DNA of 64,000 nt from Delphinapterus leucas (GCF_002288925.2 NW_022098076.1:79650526-79714525), one strand, 5' to 3'; shown: positions 46,142-59,553, counted from the first letter of the stretch. Program-made: numbers and translations. Notes: a model not told the origin generated them from the letters alone.

Positions 46142-46528
46142 TGTCTTAGTCTGCTTGGGCTGCCATACAAAGTTCCATAGACTGGGTGGCTTTAACAACA
46201 GAAAATGTTTTCTTACAGTTCTGGAGGTAAAAGCCCCAGATCAAGGTCCAACAGGGTCCGTTTCTGGTCAGAGCTCTCTTCCTCACTTGCAGATAGCAGA
46301 CTTCTTGCTGTGTCCTCACATGGCCTTCTCTCAGTATTTATGTGTGGAAAGATCTCTCTCTCTCTTCCTCTTCTTATATGGCCACCAATCCCTTTGAATT
46401 AGGACCATAGCCATATGACTTCATTAACCTTAATTATCTCCTAAAAAGCCCTATTTCCCAAACAGTCATATTGAGGGTTAGCGTTTCAACGTATGAATTT
46501 TATTTTATGAACAATTCAGTCCGTAGCA
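46142..46528 (-). mobile_element. MaLR LTR (MST/MLT1-like), solo
   Basis: On the plus strand it runs from TGTCTTAGTCTGCTTGGG to CAATTCAGTCCGTAGCA. Internal blocks are ACTGGGTGGCTTTAACAACA, TTACAGTTCTGGAGGTAAAA and TTGCTGTGTCCTCACATGG. The flanks TTTTC (46137-46141) and TCTTC (46529-46533) fit a 5-base target duplication with one change. Confidence 0.82.
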
Positions 46529-46924
46529 TCTTCCTTTGTTCTATCTTCAAAAGTTCACATCCTGCAGAGTTCTGTCCTATGCCTTCTCTCTTCATTCCTT
46601 ATGCCTGGATAGTTTCATTTACACTCTTGTCTTCAGCTACTTATACATAAGTGAGAGTTAAATCTTTATTGCAAGCCCCGTTGTGTGTATCCAGACACCT
46701 TCTGGATGTTTCCACTTGAGTGACCCTCAGAAATCTCAGACTCAATATTACCTGCCCTTCCTCTTGTTTCCTCCTCTTCATAATCCATTAGTCACACCAG
46801 ACAGAAGCTGGAGTACCCTCTCAGCAGCCCCATGGCTCCTGCCCACTGCCACTTCCTCTGCACTCAAGTCATTCAAGCTCCTTTATACCAGTCTGCTTTT
46901 AGACCTCAGGACCTTTCAAGCAGG

Positions 46925-47185
46925 AAGACAGAATGAGAAAGGATGTAGTCCTTACAGTCAGACTACCTGGATTTGAATTACAATTCCATCCCACCACTCA
47001 CTAATGGTGCAACCTAAGGCAATATACTCACTGTGCCTCAGCTTCCCCATCTGTAAGATGAGGGTTATTATAAGAATTCTACCTACATCATTGTTATGTT
47101 GTTGTTACGACCTCATAATAAGTGAAATAATCCATATAAAGCTCTTAGCTGGGTACGTAATAAAATTCTATTAATTTTCTATTAA
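46925..47185 (+). repeat. Near-full-length MIR SINE
   Basis: The order is complete: CAGTCAGACTACCTGGATTTG, then GTGCAACCTAAGGCAATATACTC, the core TGTGCCTCAGCTTCCCCATC, then GGGTTATTATAAGAATTCTACC and AAGCTCTTAGCTGGGTACG. Confidence 0.75.
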
Positions 47186-47821
47186 TTAGTTAATATTGTA
47201 GTCGTTTGCTCATCCTTTCCACTTTCCCTGGATTATCTTTCTCTTCCCTTGTCTCCCTATCAAATACCTATTCATCTTTCAAATTTCAGCCCAAAGGAAA
47301 TGCTCTTCAACAGATGTATGTTGATACAAGTTGCACAACTTGATAAAGTTACTTTATAAACTTTGAATCGTACACTTGAAAGGGCTAAATTATATGATTG
47401 TAAAAAAATGCATCAAATAAGTTTTATGTATACATTTTTTTTCTAGAGACTCGGGATTTACAGATGAGTAAAACCAGCAAATTGATATAACCAATTATTT
47501 ATACCAAGAAATAATATTTACACACCAGAATAAAGAAATTAGGTTTATATAACGCAACAGCATAAAAACACTGTTCTACAACTAACAACTTAAGATGATT
47601 GATCAAGATCTAAGCCCTTAACACATCAGTGAGGGTCGTGAATTTGCCCAGCATCTCAGCTCCGCCTAGAGATGTGAAGGACTAAGGGATGGCATTCTGC
47701 TCCAGATGATAGCATCACACTTTGTGTTGAATCTAAAAGACTCTTTTCTGAGACAAGGAACCCAGCAGGAATTTTTCTCACTTGATTGGGAGGTGAGGTG
47801 TTAAAGTCAAATGCTCTTCAT
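47186..47821. other. Unassigned, with small LINE-tail-like fragments
   Basis: 47270-47320 resembles an L2 3' piece and 47340-47440 a LINE tail (TCGTACACTTGAAAGGGCTA). I see no gene upstream of the pseudogene. Confidence 0.35.
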
Positions 47822-49251
<1,430 letters not shown>

Positions 49252-49379
49252 AAAATTAAGCTCAAGGATCAGCTCCAGCATGAATTCATTTTTTAAATTT
49301 TTCTCTAGGCCCCATGAATTAATGGTCCCTCTTTCCTCCACTATATCCAGTACCTACTTCTATCACAGTTTCTATATAA

Positions 49380-49505
49380 TTTGTTTACACGTCTGCCTCC
49401 CTTTTTTAAATGATGATATTCTTAAGACTAGAAACTATATCTTATGTCTTTGTATCTCTAGCTCCTAGCCCAGCAAAATGAACAAGTGAATGAATGAATG
49501 AATGG
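49380..49505 (+). repeat. L2 3' end
   Basis: The L2 terminal pattern is present: TATGTCTTTGTATCTCTAGC, then CCCAGCAAAATGAACAAG, then (GAAT)n. Confidence 0.6.
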
Positions 49506-50039
49506 CAAGTTCTACTTGAATAATGGTCTGTGCAAGGCTCATGCATTTCATTTGATTGATATTAGTCTCTTTAAGAATTCTCCATCCTTCCCCACCATGC
49601 TGTTTATTTGTCGAAGAAACTGGATTATTCCTTCTGTAGAATTCCTACATTCTGAGTTTGGCTGATTATATCCTCTTAATGTTGTTTACCCTGTCCTCTT
49701 TCCCTTATATTTCCTATAAACTCATTGTTAGATCTAGACTGTATAAAAAAAAATGAAGAGTCTGAGATTTTATCCTACTTGTAAGCTAACAGGTCACTCT
49801 GCTTCAGTTCCATGAGTGCTGGGAGAAGGCACAAGACTCCTGGGACAGAGACGAAGGACAGTTATTACTCACAACAATAACAGTAGCCAGATTATCAGCA
49901 CTTGTGCTGGTGTCTGAGCCCCAATTCCCACAGACTGACACAAGGATGGAATTTTACAAGCTCCTCGGGTGATTCTAATGTGCAACCAGATTTAAGAACC
50001 ACTAAAAGGCCTGACTGGATTCAGTCTAACTGCCCCATT
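49506..50039. other. Unassigned sequence
   Basis: I see no gene or named repeat. Confidence 0.3.
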
Positions 50040-50320
50040 ATTTATTCTTATATCCCAAATGTTTCACAGTGTGCCTGGCACCGAGTCGGTTCCCGATAAA
50101 TAATAATAGCTAATATTTATTGAATATCTTTATATATTCTAAACATCTGATACATTTTACACTAAATCCTTTGAGTTAAGTACTAGTGTCATGGTTCTCC
50201 CTTTACATCGAAGGTGATGAGGCACAAAGAGGTTAAGAAACTTGCCTAGAATCAGGGAGATGGGAAAGCCAGAATTCAAGCTCAGGCTCCCATGTCAATG
50301 TTCTTATTCACTACACTCTA
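50040..50320 (+). repeat. L2 tail joined to a MIR-type repeat
   Basis: CAGTGTGCCTGGCACCGAGTC with GATAAATAATAATAGC gives the L2-like end. It is followed by MIR-like TAATATTTATTGAATATC, GATGAGGCACAAAGAGGTTAAG and CCAGAATTCAAGCTCAGGC. Confidence 0.6.
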
Positions 50321-51204
50321 AGTCTAGGCAGGACTGTAGAATGAATAATTGAGTGAATTTCCTAGTTTCCTTGAGCAAATGATTGCTTTGTTGTATTAAA
50401 TAAACTCACAAGATATACGATGCTTGTTTTTCTTCCTTGGTCGTTAGATCTGGAAAGACCTTAAACTACGCCAACCTTTTATTTATTTTTCACAAATAAG
50501 GAAGCTAGAGTCAAAAATTACATGAAACAAAATGACATGCCCAAGTTACACAGATAATTAGTGGCAAAGCTGGAATGCAAGTAGCAAAGTGCTACACACA
50601 GATGAGAACTTGGTAAATACTTTGATGTTGATGAAGTGTTGGAAAACAAACATAGCTTTTCTGCTTCCTTTGAAAAAAATGATTCCAACTTAACTGAAAA
50701 ACACATGCTAGAGTTCAGAGAAAGGAAGATGTTTTCAGTGCAAATGACCCTTGACTCAATGTATTTTTCCCTCTTCCCCTCAGACGCGATCAATATGTGA
50801 AAGAAAAGGCTTGGGCACCAGTCCTTGGAGATGGTCACACCACTGGCTTCTGTTGGTCAATCTCTGTGGTCTGAAAAGTAAAGGGAACTCAAGGGGAGCA
50901 GAATTTAGTCACCACCATCCAGCCTATGAGTGCTCACAGTGGGGAGACAGACATCTCCTGCTTCCGTGTATTCAAATATAAAACATGTGCACTTTATTTT
51001 CACAGACAATGTTCAAGAGCATTACAGGGCACAGGCCATTTTTGAAGACATATTTTAAAAATTAAAACCTATGTTGTCTTTGTATTTGGGCTACCTGCTA
51101 TTTCTTTTTTCATTTGCCCTTCCTCCATTACTTAGAATTACCCGTTGCATATGAGGCAGATTTTATTTCCTGGAGGAATATGGCTCAAAAAGGTACTTTT
51201 TTCT
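50321..51204. other. Unassigned sequence
   Basis: 50500-50600 has a MIR-like hint (AAGTTACACAGATAATTAGTGG). I see no gene. Confidence 0.3.
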
Positions 51205-51480
51205 TTTATTCATTCAGTCACTGAACAAGTATTCTCTGGGCATCTAATACATCAAGCCCAACAATGAACAAAGATCTGGTACCTATCTTCATGAGCTTAG
51301 AGTCAGAGAGAAGACATTAGTTAAATAAACATACGTCTATAATTATAAATTATATGAGGTGCTATGAAAGAAAAAAAAGGGAAGGATGAGATAGTTTAAT
51401 ACAGGAAATCTAATGTAGATTGAAACCTAGGAAGAGGACCCTCTGACATTTAACCTGAGATCAACATTGGGGATCTTAAC
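51205..51480 (-). mobile_element. L2 fragment
   Basis: It shows the same plus-strand order as the L2 at 25011-26500: TTCATTCAGTCACTGAACAAG, CTATCTTCATGAGCTTAGAG, AATTATATGAGGTGCTATGA, then CCTCTGACATTTAACCTGAG. Confidence 0.6.
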
Positions 51481-53637
51481 CAGAGCAACTATAATAGAAT
51501 GATGAGGGCAGAAATATTTGAGAGACTTCTGTGTACACTGAATTAAACTAGGTTGTCAACAATGATAGGCAATTATGAAAATTAAGGATAATTGATAACT
51601 AAATAAGAAAGTAGGGGTAAGGTGAAAATGGAGCGTGAGATTTATTCATATGACATTGGATTATTTTGAGTGACGCAGTCAGGCATTGGGTTTGCTCTGA
51701 GGAGAGCAGTCAACCCATTGTGCCAAGCCCTGTGCTTGGTATTCAAGTACAGACTCAGAGTCCTCTGAATGGCACAGTGGCTCTGGGTCACCCGTTCAAG
51801 CCTCTTGAGGGTCTTATCAGGGTGATGGCTACCCTAGGAAGACCATGTTATATGGCCAGCCCAAATTAATCCTGGGGAAACTAATGTGAATGCCAATTCT
51901 GTGCAAAATCCGGTAGAGCTCATGTAATTTCATTACATTATTCGCCATAGGAAAATAATAACAGTTTTCTGTGAAGTGTTGATTTGCAATACTAGGAAAG
52001 CATGTAACCTGAAATATTAAAGTACAATTATTAAATAACTATGTTCACTCAGTCACAGATATATTCATTGATGTCAATATTCCAAAGCATACAGCATGAT
52101 TAAATTGGCCATGGCTGGCTAACATGGCATTTTCAAATGTCTTCACAAGGGATTCTGTAAAGACAGACCAGCCAGTTATTATGGTGGACATTTAATGATT
52201 AGTCTATCTAGGACTCCTCCTCTTTTCTGAAAACAGAACTTGCCATCTTTTGGAGGGGAACTGTTTCTCCCCAGTCTTTTATGCCCCAGTTCCAATAATT
52301 AGCTTCAGAAGATTGCTGCCCTCTTCTTTCACGAACCCCTCCTTGGACACAGTAATTGTCCTTAAGATTGGCCTATGACCCAATCTGAGCCAAGTCTAGT
52401 TTTTCACCCTCCTGGTCATAATGATTTGTCCAGGAATTGGACAGGTAATCCAATACAAGGCCATCTAATGGTCCTGAGGTTTTTCAGTTGTTTCTGGGAG
52501 AAAAGTCCCTTCCTGTAGATGACAGTGCTGATAAGATACGCTGCCAGGAGCTATTGGTAGCAGCCATGGTTCTAGCTTCATAGAGAAAGCTGGTCTATAG
52601 AAAAAAAATAAAGATGAGTCATGAAGTCCTGAAAGCATGCTGGTCCCAGTTCCAATATCTGAATTCCCTGGAGCAGGCCTGGTTCCTGTACGCCTGAGGC
52701 TTGTGGTACGGCTGCTTTTCAATTCTGTGAACCTTCCAATCAACCAATATACACTCACAAATAAATGCTTATTTGACTTGAGCTAGAGTTGAAGTTCTGC
52801 CTCTGGGAACCAACGGGGGTCTGACTGAAACATGATCTATTATTTCTTAAGTTGGCTGGGAATACCCCATCCAAGGTACTATACTCTTTTCTCCTCATGT
52901 AGATATGAGTGACATAACACAACACTCCTGCGCTTACCAACTGCACAACAGACGTGAGAAATAGATCTCTTTCTCTGGCCCGTTTGAGCATCTTTGAAAG
53001 AATTCTTTTAAGAGAAAATTGCGAAAAGGACTTCAGCACAATACAGCATGACTACAACTACTTTAGGAGATGAACAGTGTCTCATGGAGTTGGGGGAGGT
53101 AACTTTTGCATCAAGAAGCATGAGTAGAAGTTTGCTAGATAGACAGCAATCTAGAGAGAGGAAAAGACATATGTAAAAGCTTAAGGGTACATCATTTGTG
53201 CAATTTCAAGAAAATAAATGTAAACAACATTTTTACAAACTATTTTCCATCTCAGGGTAGGAAAGTCAAAAACTGTTTAATTGATGAGAAAGTCTGCTTT
53301 ACAATAAACAATGGAAATAGCAGCAGTTAAAGCTGGGTCCCTTGATTATTAAAAACTAGTCTGCATAAAAACAACGTAATGAATTTGATCTAGTTCAAAC
53401 CAGAAAGGATCTTTCTTAAGGCATTGTGTTCTTTCCCTACAGTAATAAAAATGTATATTAAGATTCAGTCCCTGGAGCTCACGTGGAGACCATATAATGG
53501 GTACACAAATAGAGCCATACAAAGGAAGAGGTAATCCCATCTATGTGGGGAGGTCAGTTAGGATACTAGGGGAGAAGAGAATTTAAGGTGGTACTTGAAA
53601 TGTTGGGAGAATTTCCTCAAGTAAGAATGGATTAGAA
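51481..53637. other. Unassigned region with no gene recognised
   Basis: Open frames are below 100 codons and have no recognised domain. No repeat family was recognised. Confidence 0.3.
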
Positions 53638-54891
53638 CAGAAGTTATCAAAGTGTGGCCTGGGGACCTATGGTGGTCCCTGGGAGGTAAAAAATTATTTT
53701 CCTAACAATCCTAAGACTCTATGTGCCTTTTTTCTCATTCTCTCATATGGATACAGTGGAGTTTTCCACTGTAAATTTTGAAAATCTGCATAATTCAGGA
53801 AACCAATATTTTTTAAATGATCATTGCGTGATGTTACAAAATCACGCATGGGTAAAAGAGCCCTTCAAATTGCAAGAGATGCCAATGAATTCTGATGTAA
53901 CAAGGTTTCAAAATTTTATTGCTCTGGTTTCAAATTCCACATAATAAATTTTATGAAACTATGATTTGTCAAGTTTCAGTATAGTATCATAGAAAATTAT
54001 GCACAATAGAAAATTATGCACAATTACCTTAAAAGGCTTTTAAAATAACTCTCCTTTTTCCAACTGTATTTTTGTGTGAGATCAGATTTTCTGCACAGAT
54101 TTCAACTAAAACAATAAACCCCAGCAAATTGGGAAGATGCATTTAGTTATCTTCTATTAAATGAGATATCAAAGAGATTTATAAAAATGCAAAACAATGT
54201 CTATTTTCTCAATAAATTTTTTTATATGGGAAAATATCCTTATTTTCACAAAAAAATGTTTTTTGTTGTTGTTGTTAACTTGTGTTATGGGTTGAAATGT
54301 GTCTCCCAAAAAATCCTAACCCCCAATACCTGTGATGGTGATCTTACTTGAAAACAGGGTCTTTGTAGATGATCAAGTTAAGATGAAGTCATTAGGGTGA
54401 AACCAAATCCAGTGTGACTGGTGTTCTTATAAAAAGGAGAAATTTGGACACAAAGGCAGACAGACATTTGCATTTCTTACATTTCCTACAGAGGTAGGAA
54501 GATGATGTGAAGATACAGGGAGAATATCATCTGTAAGCCAAGGAACAACTGAGGCTCCCAGAAGTTAGAGAGAGACACGGAACAGAACTTCCTCACAGCC
54601 CTCGGAAGAAACCAACCTTACTACACCTGGATTTCAGACTTCCGTTCTCCAGGACTGTGAGACAACAAATTTCTGTTGTTAAACCATTCCTTTACACCAG
54701 CACCAGGAGACTAACAACACACAATGGTTTATTATTTTTAATGAATTTATAAAAACATTTATAATTTCCCAATTTTAATTTCTAATATCATACTGATACA
54801 CATAATGCACACAAACAAAAGCTCTTTGTGTCCTCAATAATTTTCAAGAGTGAAAAAAAGGTCCTGAGACCAAAAAGTTTGAGGGTCACAA
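53638..54891 (+). mobile_element. hAT DNA transposon relic with transposase C-terminal remnant, split by an LTR
   Basis: The degenerate inverted ends are CAGAAGTTATCAAAGTGTGG (left) and AAAAGTTTGAGGGTCACAA (right). The flanking 8-mers GATTAGAA (53630-53637) and GATTAGAG (54892-54899) match the 8-base hAT duplication at 7 of 8. Between 53858 and about 54120 a plus-strand translation recalls the C-terminal dimerisation region of hAT transposases of the Charlie/ZBED5 type: PFKLQEMPMNSDVTRFQNFIAL, then after stops and shifts a KRLLK*LSFFQLYFCVRSDF piece. A 17-base unit AGAAAATTATGCACAAT is duplicated in tandem (53991-54024). A MaLR LTR (54281-54719) was inserted later. It encodes no functional transposase. 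Confidence 0.72.
54281..54719 (+). mobile_element. MaLR LTR (MLT1/MST-like), nested in the hAT relic
   Basis: The plus-strand blocks are TGGGTTGAAATGTGTCTCCC, GAAAACAGGGTCTTTGTAGA, GTGTTCTTATAAAAAGGAGA, GATTTCAGACTTCCGTTCTCC-like TTTCAGACTTCC, AGGACTGTGAGACAACAAAT and TTCTGTTGTTAAACCATTCC. It is the sense orientation of the family seen in antisense at 15470 and 46142. Ends are approximate. Confidence 0.78.
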
Positions 54892-54934
54892 GATTAGAGG
54901 ATTCCCAGGAAAGGGGCAACATAAGCCAATGCAG

Positions 54935-55090
54935 TGCTTCCCAAATACCGGTCTAATGGCAGCTACATCAGAAAAGAACAACAGACTCCATGGCTTTCTC
55001 CATACCATCGAATCAGAATCTCCAAAGTTCTGTTCCAGGAAACCATATTTCTAACGAATTCCCCAGCTAATTCTTACATGTAATTGAAGG
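54935..55090. mobile_element. MER5A-like hAT fragment
   Basis: GCAGTGCTTCCCAAATAC at the left and the interior ATCGAATCAGAATCTCC with AACGAATTCCCCAGCTAATTC follow the MER5A pattern. The right end is degraded. Confidence 0.5.
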
Positions 55091-57052
55091 CTTAGAGGCA
55101 GAAATGCTCAAAATGAGTTCAGAAGTATTTCATCCAACTCCTCTGGTTTGCAGGGAAAGAGACACACTCAAGTTAGCTCAAGTAATAGGGGAGATTATTG
55201 CAGAAATACCCTTGGCACCACCAGGGAATTAGATCTTTCACAAAACAGGTGCTGTAATAGGTCCCCACCTCAGAAAGAACTGGGAGATCACAATATCTCC
55301 AGGGATGCCAGCAAGCAGAAGTTCCTGGCTCCTTATGTTCTGCTAACAGTATGACTATGCTTTATGACTATAGGACTCTATACCCTCCACAGTCTGCTTC
55401 CTGCTGTCCTTCCTCCAAATATCTACTTCTTCATACTTCTGGCTGCCCGTGACTTTCGCTTATGATGCCTAAGTTCACCTCAAAGCAACTTTTCAGCTTC
55501 TGCTTTATTGCCAACTGACAGATTCCTTTGTCTTTCTTCATTTCAGTCCCTGAGATGGAAAAATCTAATTGGTCCAGTTTGTCTCCTAGCACCAGAACAT
55601 GCTCAGATTTGCTGGAGAGCTTATGGTGCTGCTACCCTGGAATCAGATGCCCATATCTAGTTTAATAATGTGAGCACAGGGCCCAGATAAAGTATAAAAC
55701 ATGATAATCAATCTAACAGGCATTGTAGGCAGGGCATTTTCCCCTTAGATGGGGCTGTGAGCAAAACAGTTATGCAATTATCATCTTCAGAACAATTTTT
55801 GGTGTTGCTTTTACAATTCCAAAAACTTTGATTTAAATCTTTATCAAGATAGCCAATTATTAATATAATTGATTTGACCAACTCAAATGATTTTTTGACA
55901 TAAGCATGACCGAAGCTAAACTGATGGATTGCTTGATGATAATAATGATGTTATGATGAGACTTAAAGATCCTGAAACTACTATCCATGCATTTTCCTCT
56001 GACCCTCTAATTTATATTCATTATTCATTTGCTAAGTAACAATTCTAGTTCTCATTCTCTTCTTCCTGTGTCTTCAATCTTTCTTACCCTATGAAGCCCT
56101 CTGTCTTCTTCCTCCTTTATTCTACCCCCCTTGTGGTCTTAGATTAAAAACAAACAAACAAACAAACAAAATGAAGTTCAAGGCACTTTATAATTCCATT
56201 AGTTTTACATTAGAGTTTGATTTGGTTCTTGAAAAATTTTATGAAATGGCTTTGTCCCTTGCTTTTTTAAAGAAGGAAAAAACATAAAAATATTAAAGTA
56301 TCATAAATTTAATAACCACTGGGTATTTCAAGTATTTGGGTTGTCACCTTAGAGCAAACTGTAATTGTTGAGATAAGGCAGATACCCTTTCTTTGTACAT
56401 TGGTATCCATGGACTTCAGCATGTGAGATAGTTTAGTTTTGAGTTTAGGTAAATTATTTGTGTGTGTGTCACGGCAGAATTTTTTCTGTGTGCTTGTGTA
56501 TATGTTTGTAGTTTTCTTGGTATGTGTGTGTGTGTCTCTCAATTGAACAAAATTGCATTGTTTTCTTATGTTGTACTGTATACTTTTCATTTGTTGCTCT
56601 GAACTGAAAGAAGACCGTTTCTATTTTGATTAAATTGTTGGATTGCTCAAAAAAACAAGCAGAAACATCTCCAAGATTTTGTTGAATCCAATTAGTTATA
56701 TGCAACTTGTAGTACATCTGATTCTTATTATATGCTTTTGTGTTTTCTCCAGTAAATCAGTTGAAACTAAGTGACTGTGGCATTTGACCTACATAGTGAA
56801 GGTGTAGATTTAAATGTGCATGTTTTACTGTTTTTTGTCCTTTGCATGTTAATATTCTTCTTAGGACACCTAAAAAAGTACTGTGCATTTTTGTATGTAT
56901 GACAGCATATAACAGGATAGTGTGTTAACTTCTCTTTAGGGAGTAACATTGATTCAAGTTCATTTAAATCAACTAATGTTTCCAACTCAAACAATTCATT
57001 TATTTGTAACAGAAATTACTGGCTCACAAAACTCAAAGTGGAGAAAAGCAAA
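55091..57052. other. Unassigned region
   Basis: It contains a (AAAC)n run at 56146-56170 and T-rich, TG-rich stretches at 56450-56550. No gene or named repeat is recognised. Confidence 0.3.
56146..56170. repeat. (AAAC)n simple repeat
   Basis: About six units of AAAC. Confidence 0.9.
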
Positions 57053-57067
57053 AAACTTCAGGAGGTT

Positions 57068-58176
57068 ACATCAAATTAAAAAGCTTCTGCACATCAAAGG
57101 AAACCATCAACAAAATGAAAAGGCAATCTACTGAACAGGAGATGATATTTGCAAATCATGTATCTGATAAAGGATTAATATCCAAAATGTTTAAAGAACT
57201 CGTACAACTCAATAACAACAAAAAAAATCTAATTAAAAAATGGCAGAGGATCTGAATAGACATTTTTCCAAAGAAGACATACAGAGGGCCAACAGGCACA
57301 TGAAAAGATGCTCAACGTCACTAATCATCATGGAAAAGCAAATAAAAACCACAGTGAAATATCGACTCACACTTGTCAGAATGGCTATTATCAAAAAGAC
57401 AAGCAATGACAAGTGTCGCAAGATGTGGAGAAAAGGGGACCCTCACTCACTGTTAGTGGGGATGTAAATTGGCGCAGCCACTATGTAAAGAGTATGCAGG
57501 TTCCTCAAAAAATTAAAAATAGAACTACCATATGATCTAGCAATTCCATTTCTACTGGTATCAATTACAAGAAAACAAAAGATTAATTCAAAAAGATATA
57601 TGCACCCCATGTTCACTGCAGTATATTTTCAATAGCCAAGAGATGGAAACAACCTAAGTGTCCATCAAGGCATGAATGAATAAAGATGTGGCATATATAT
57701 ACAATGAAGTACTACTCAGTCATAAAAGAAGAAACAAACCTTACGATTTGCAGCAAAATCGATGGAATTTGAAGGTATTGAGTGAAATAAGGCAGACAGA
57801 GAAAAACAAATATTGCATGATTTCACTTATATGTGGAATCTAAAAAACAAAACCAAAAAAATAAAACCCAGACTCATAGATATAGAGAACAAACTGGTGT
57901 TTGTCTCCTCCCTAAAAGAAGGAAAGTTGGGGGAGTACAAAAATGGGTGAAGGGGGTCAAGAAGTACAAACTTCTAGTTGTAAAATAAATAAGTCATGTG
58001 GCTATAATGTACAGCATGGGAAATTAACTCACGAACATTGTTTTAACTTTGTATGGTAACAGATGGTGACTATACTTACTGTGGTGACCATTTCACAAGG
58101 TATACAAATGTTGAATCACTATATTGTACACATGAAACTAATATAATATTGTATGTCAAATATATTTCAATTAAAA
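57068..58176 (+). mobile_element. L1 3' end (ORF2 C-terminus plus 3' UTR), older subfamily
   Basis: This is the sense-strand end of L1 ORF2, with short open pieces: [22 protein letters not shown] and [13 protein letters not shown] (57240-57467). The 3' UTR follows (TGATTTCACTTATATGTGGAATC, GTCATGTGGCTATAATGTAC) and then an A-rich end near 58176. The flanks AAACTTCAGGAGGTT (57053-57067) and AAACCTTCAGGAGAGGTT (58177-58194) look like one duplication with two added bases. It is 5'-truncated and dead. The sequence fits an L1M-age family. Confidence 0.85.
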
Positions 58177-58194
58177 AAACCTTCAGGAGAGGTT

Positions 58195-58923
58195 TGATCA
58201 AGGTGTCAGCCCCATTTCTCTACAGTTGTTCAGACTCTGCCTCCTCCGTGTGCTGAATCTGGCTTCAGGTCACCTTCCTCCACCTTCCTGAGGCAAAATG
58301 GCCTTAGATCCTCAAACCACATCACACACAGAAGTGAGAATTATGTCCTCTCAATCACTGAACAAATGTCATCATATTCTCTCTTAAGGACCAATTCTAA
58401 TCCTGTGTCCACCTCTGAAGTAATGTCAGTGACCAAGAAAATAATATGCATTGGTTGGCTTAGTCTTAGCTGGGATGTATTCAAGCTGGCTTCCTCTAAC
58501 AATTCCAGGCCTCACATCTATAGACCACCCATTTAGAAGATGCTTCTAATTCTACAACTGACCTAAACTTCACTCTATTTATCATATGCTCACCTGTGAA
58601 CCATTCACTACAGCAGCCAGTGGTGCAGAATTACTCTGGGGTCAGGCCCTTCAATGTCCACCCAATAAACTAGAGCTGAAGATCAATCCTACATAAACCA
58701 AATGCAGCCCTACAGTGGGGCAGAGGTGAAGTGGATGTTAGGGAGCCAATCAGCCATGCCCTCCACACCAGTGGCCATCTCTCTGCAAGTGGATACTGCC
58801 TTCTCCTTCTATCCCATGTGCACCTCTCCCAAAGATACATGCTCCCTTGAAGAACACATCCTTGCCAGATATACAGAACTATTTTTCAATCAAACCAACA
58901 TGACTTTAAGTTGAGCTGACTGT
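58195..58923. other. Unassigned spacer between two L1 insertions
   Basis: I see no recognised repeat or gene. Confidence 0.3.
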
Positions 58924-58939
58924 AAAGAAGTCTGCTGGA

Positions 58940-59538
58940 TATGTCAATCCCAAAGAAGACATACAGAGGGCCAACAGGCACATGAAAAGATACCCCCAGG
59001 TAACCATAAGTTTGTTTTCTACATCTGTGACTCTGTTTTGTAAAGAAGTTCATTTGCACCATTCTTTTTTTTGCGGTACGCAGGCTCAGCGGCCATGGCT
59101 CATGGGCCCAGCACTCCGCGGCATGTGGGATCTTCCCGGACCGGGGCACGAACCCACGTCCCCTGCATCGGCAGGCCGACTCCCAACCACTGCACCACCA
59201 AGGAAGCCCTGCACCGTTCTTTTTAGATTCCACATATAAGCGATATCATATTTGTCTTTCTCTGTCTGACTTACTTAACTCAGTATGACTATCTCTAGGT
59301 CCATCCATGTTGCTACAAATGACACACTACTATATATAAAATAGATAACTAATGAGGACCTACTGTATAGCACAGGGAACTCTTCTCAATACTCTGTAAT
59401 GACCTACATGGAAAAAGAATCTAAAAAAAGAGTGGATATACGTGTATGTATAACTGATTCACTTTGCTGTACACCTGAAACTAGCACAACATTTTAAACC
59501 ACCTCTACTCCAATAAAATTCAAAAAAAAAAAAAAAAA
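58940..59538 (+). mobile_element. 5'-inverted (twin-primed) L1 insertion with filler DNA
   Basis: The flanks AAAGAAGTCTGCTGGA (58924-58939) and AAAGAATCTGCTGGA (59539-59553) are the target duplication. Inside, in order: a short filler (TATGTCAATC); a 42-base sense ORF2 piece (58950-58991); L1 3' UTR in antisense (58992-59321, interrupted by a SINE); and the sense 3' end (59322-59520, ACACACTACTATATATAAAA ... ACTCCAATAAAATTC) with a poly(A). The antisense part comes from just upstream of the sense part in L1, with a small gap. That is the arrangement expected from twin priming. Confidence 0.82.
59071..59210 (-). mobile_element. CHR-type SINE, short form with internal deletion, nested in L1
   Basis: The minus-strand tail is the T-run before GCGGTACG and the head ends CCACCAAGGAAGCCCT. 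About 50 bases present in other short copies, between the GCGGTACG and CAGGCTCAGC positions, are missing. The duplication GCACCATTCTTTTTT (59056-59070) and GCACCGTTCTTTTT (59211-59224) shows it inserted into the already present L1. Confidence 0.88.
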
Positions 59539-59553
59539 AAAGAATCTGCTGGA

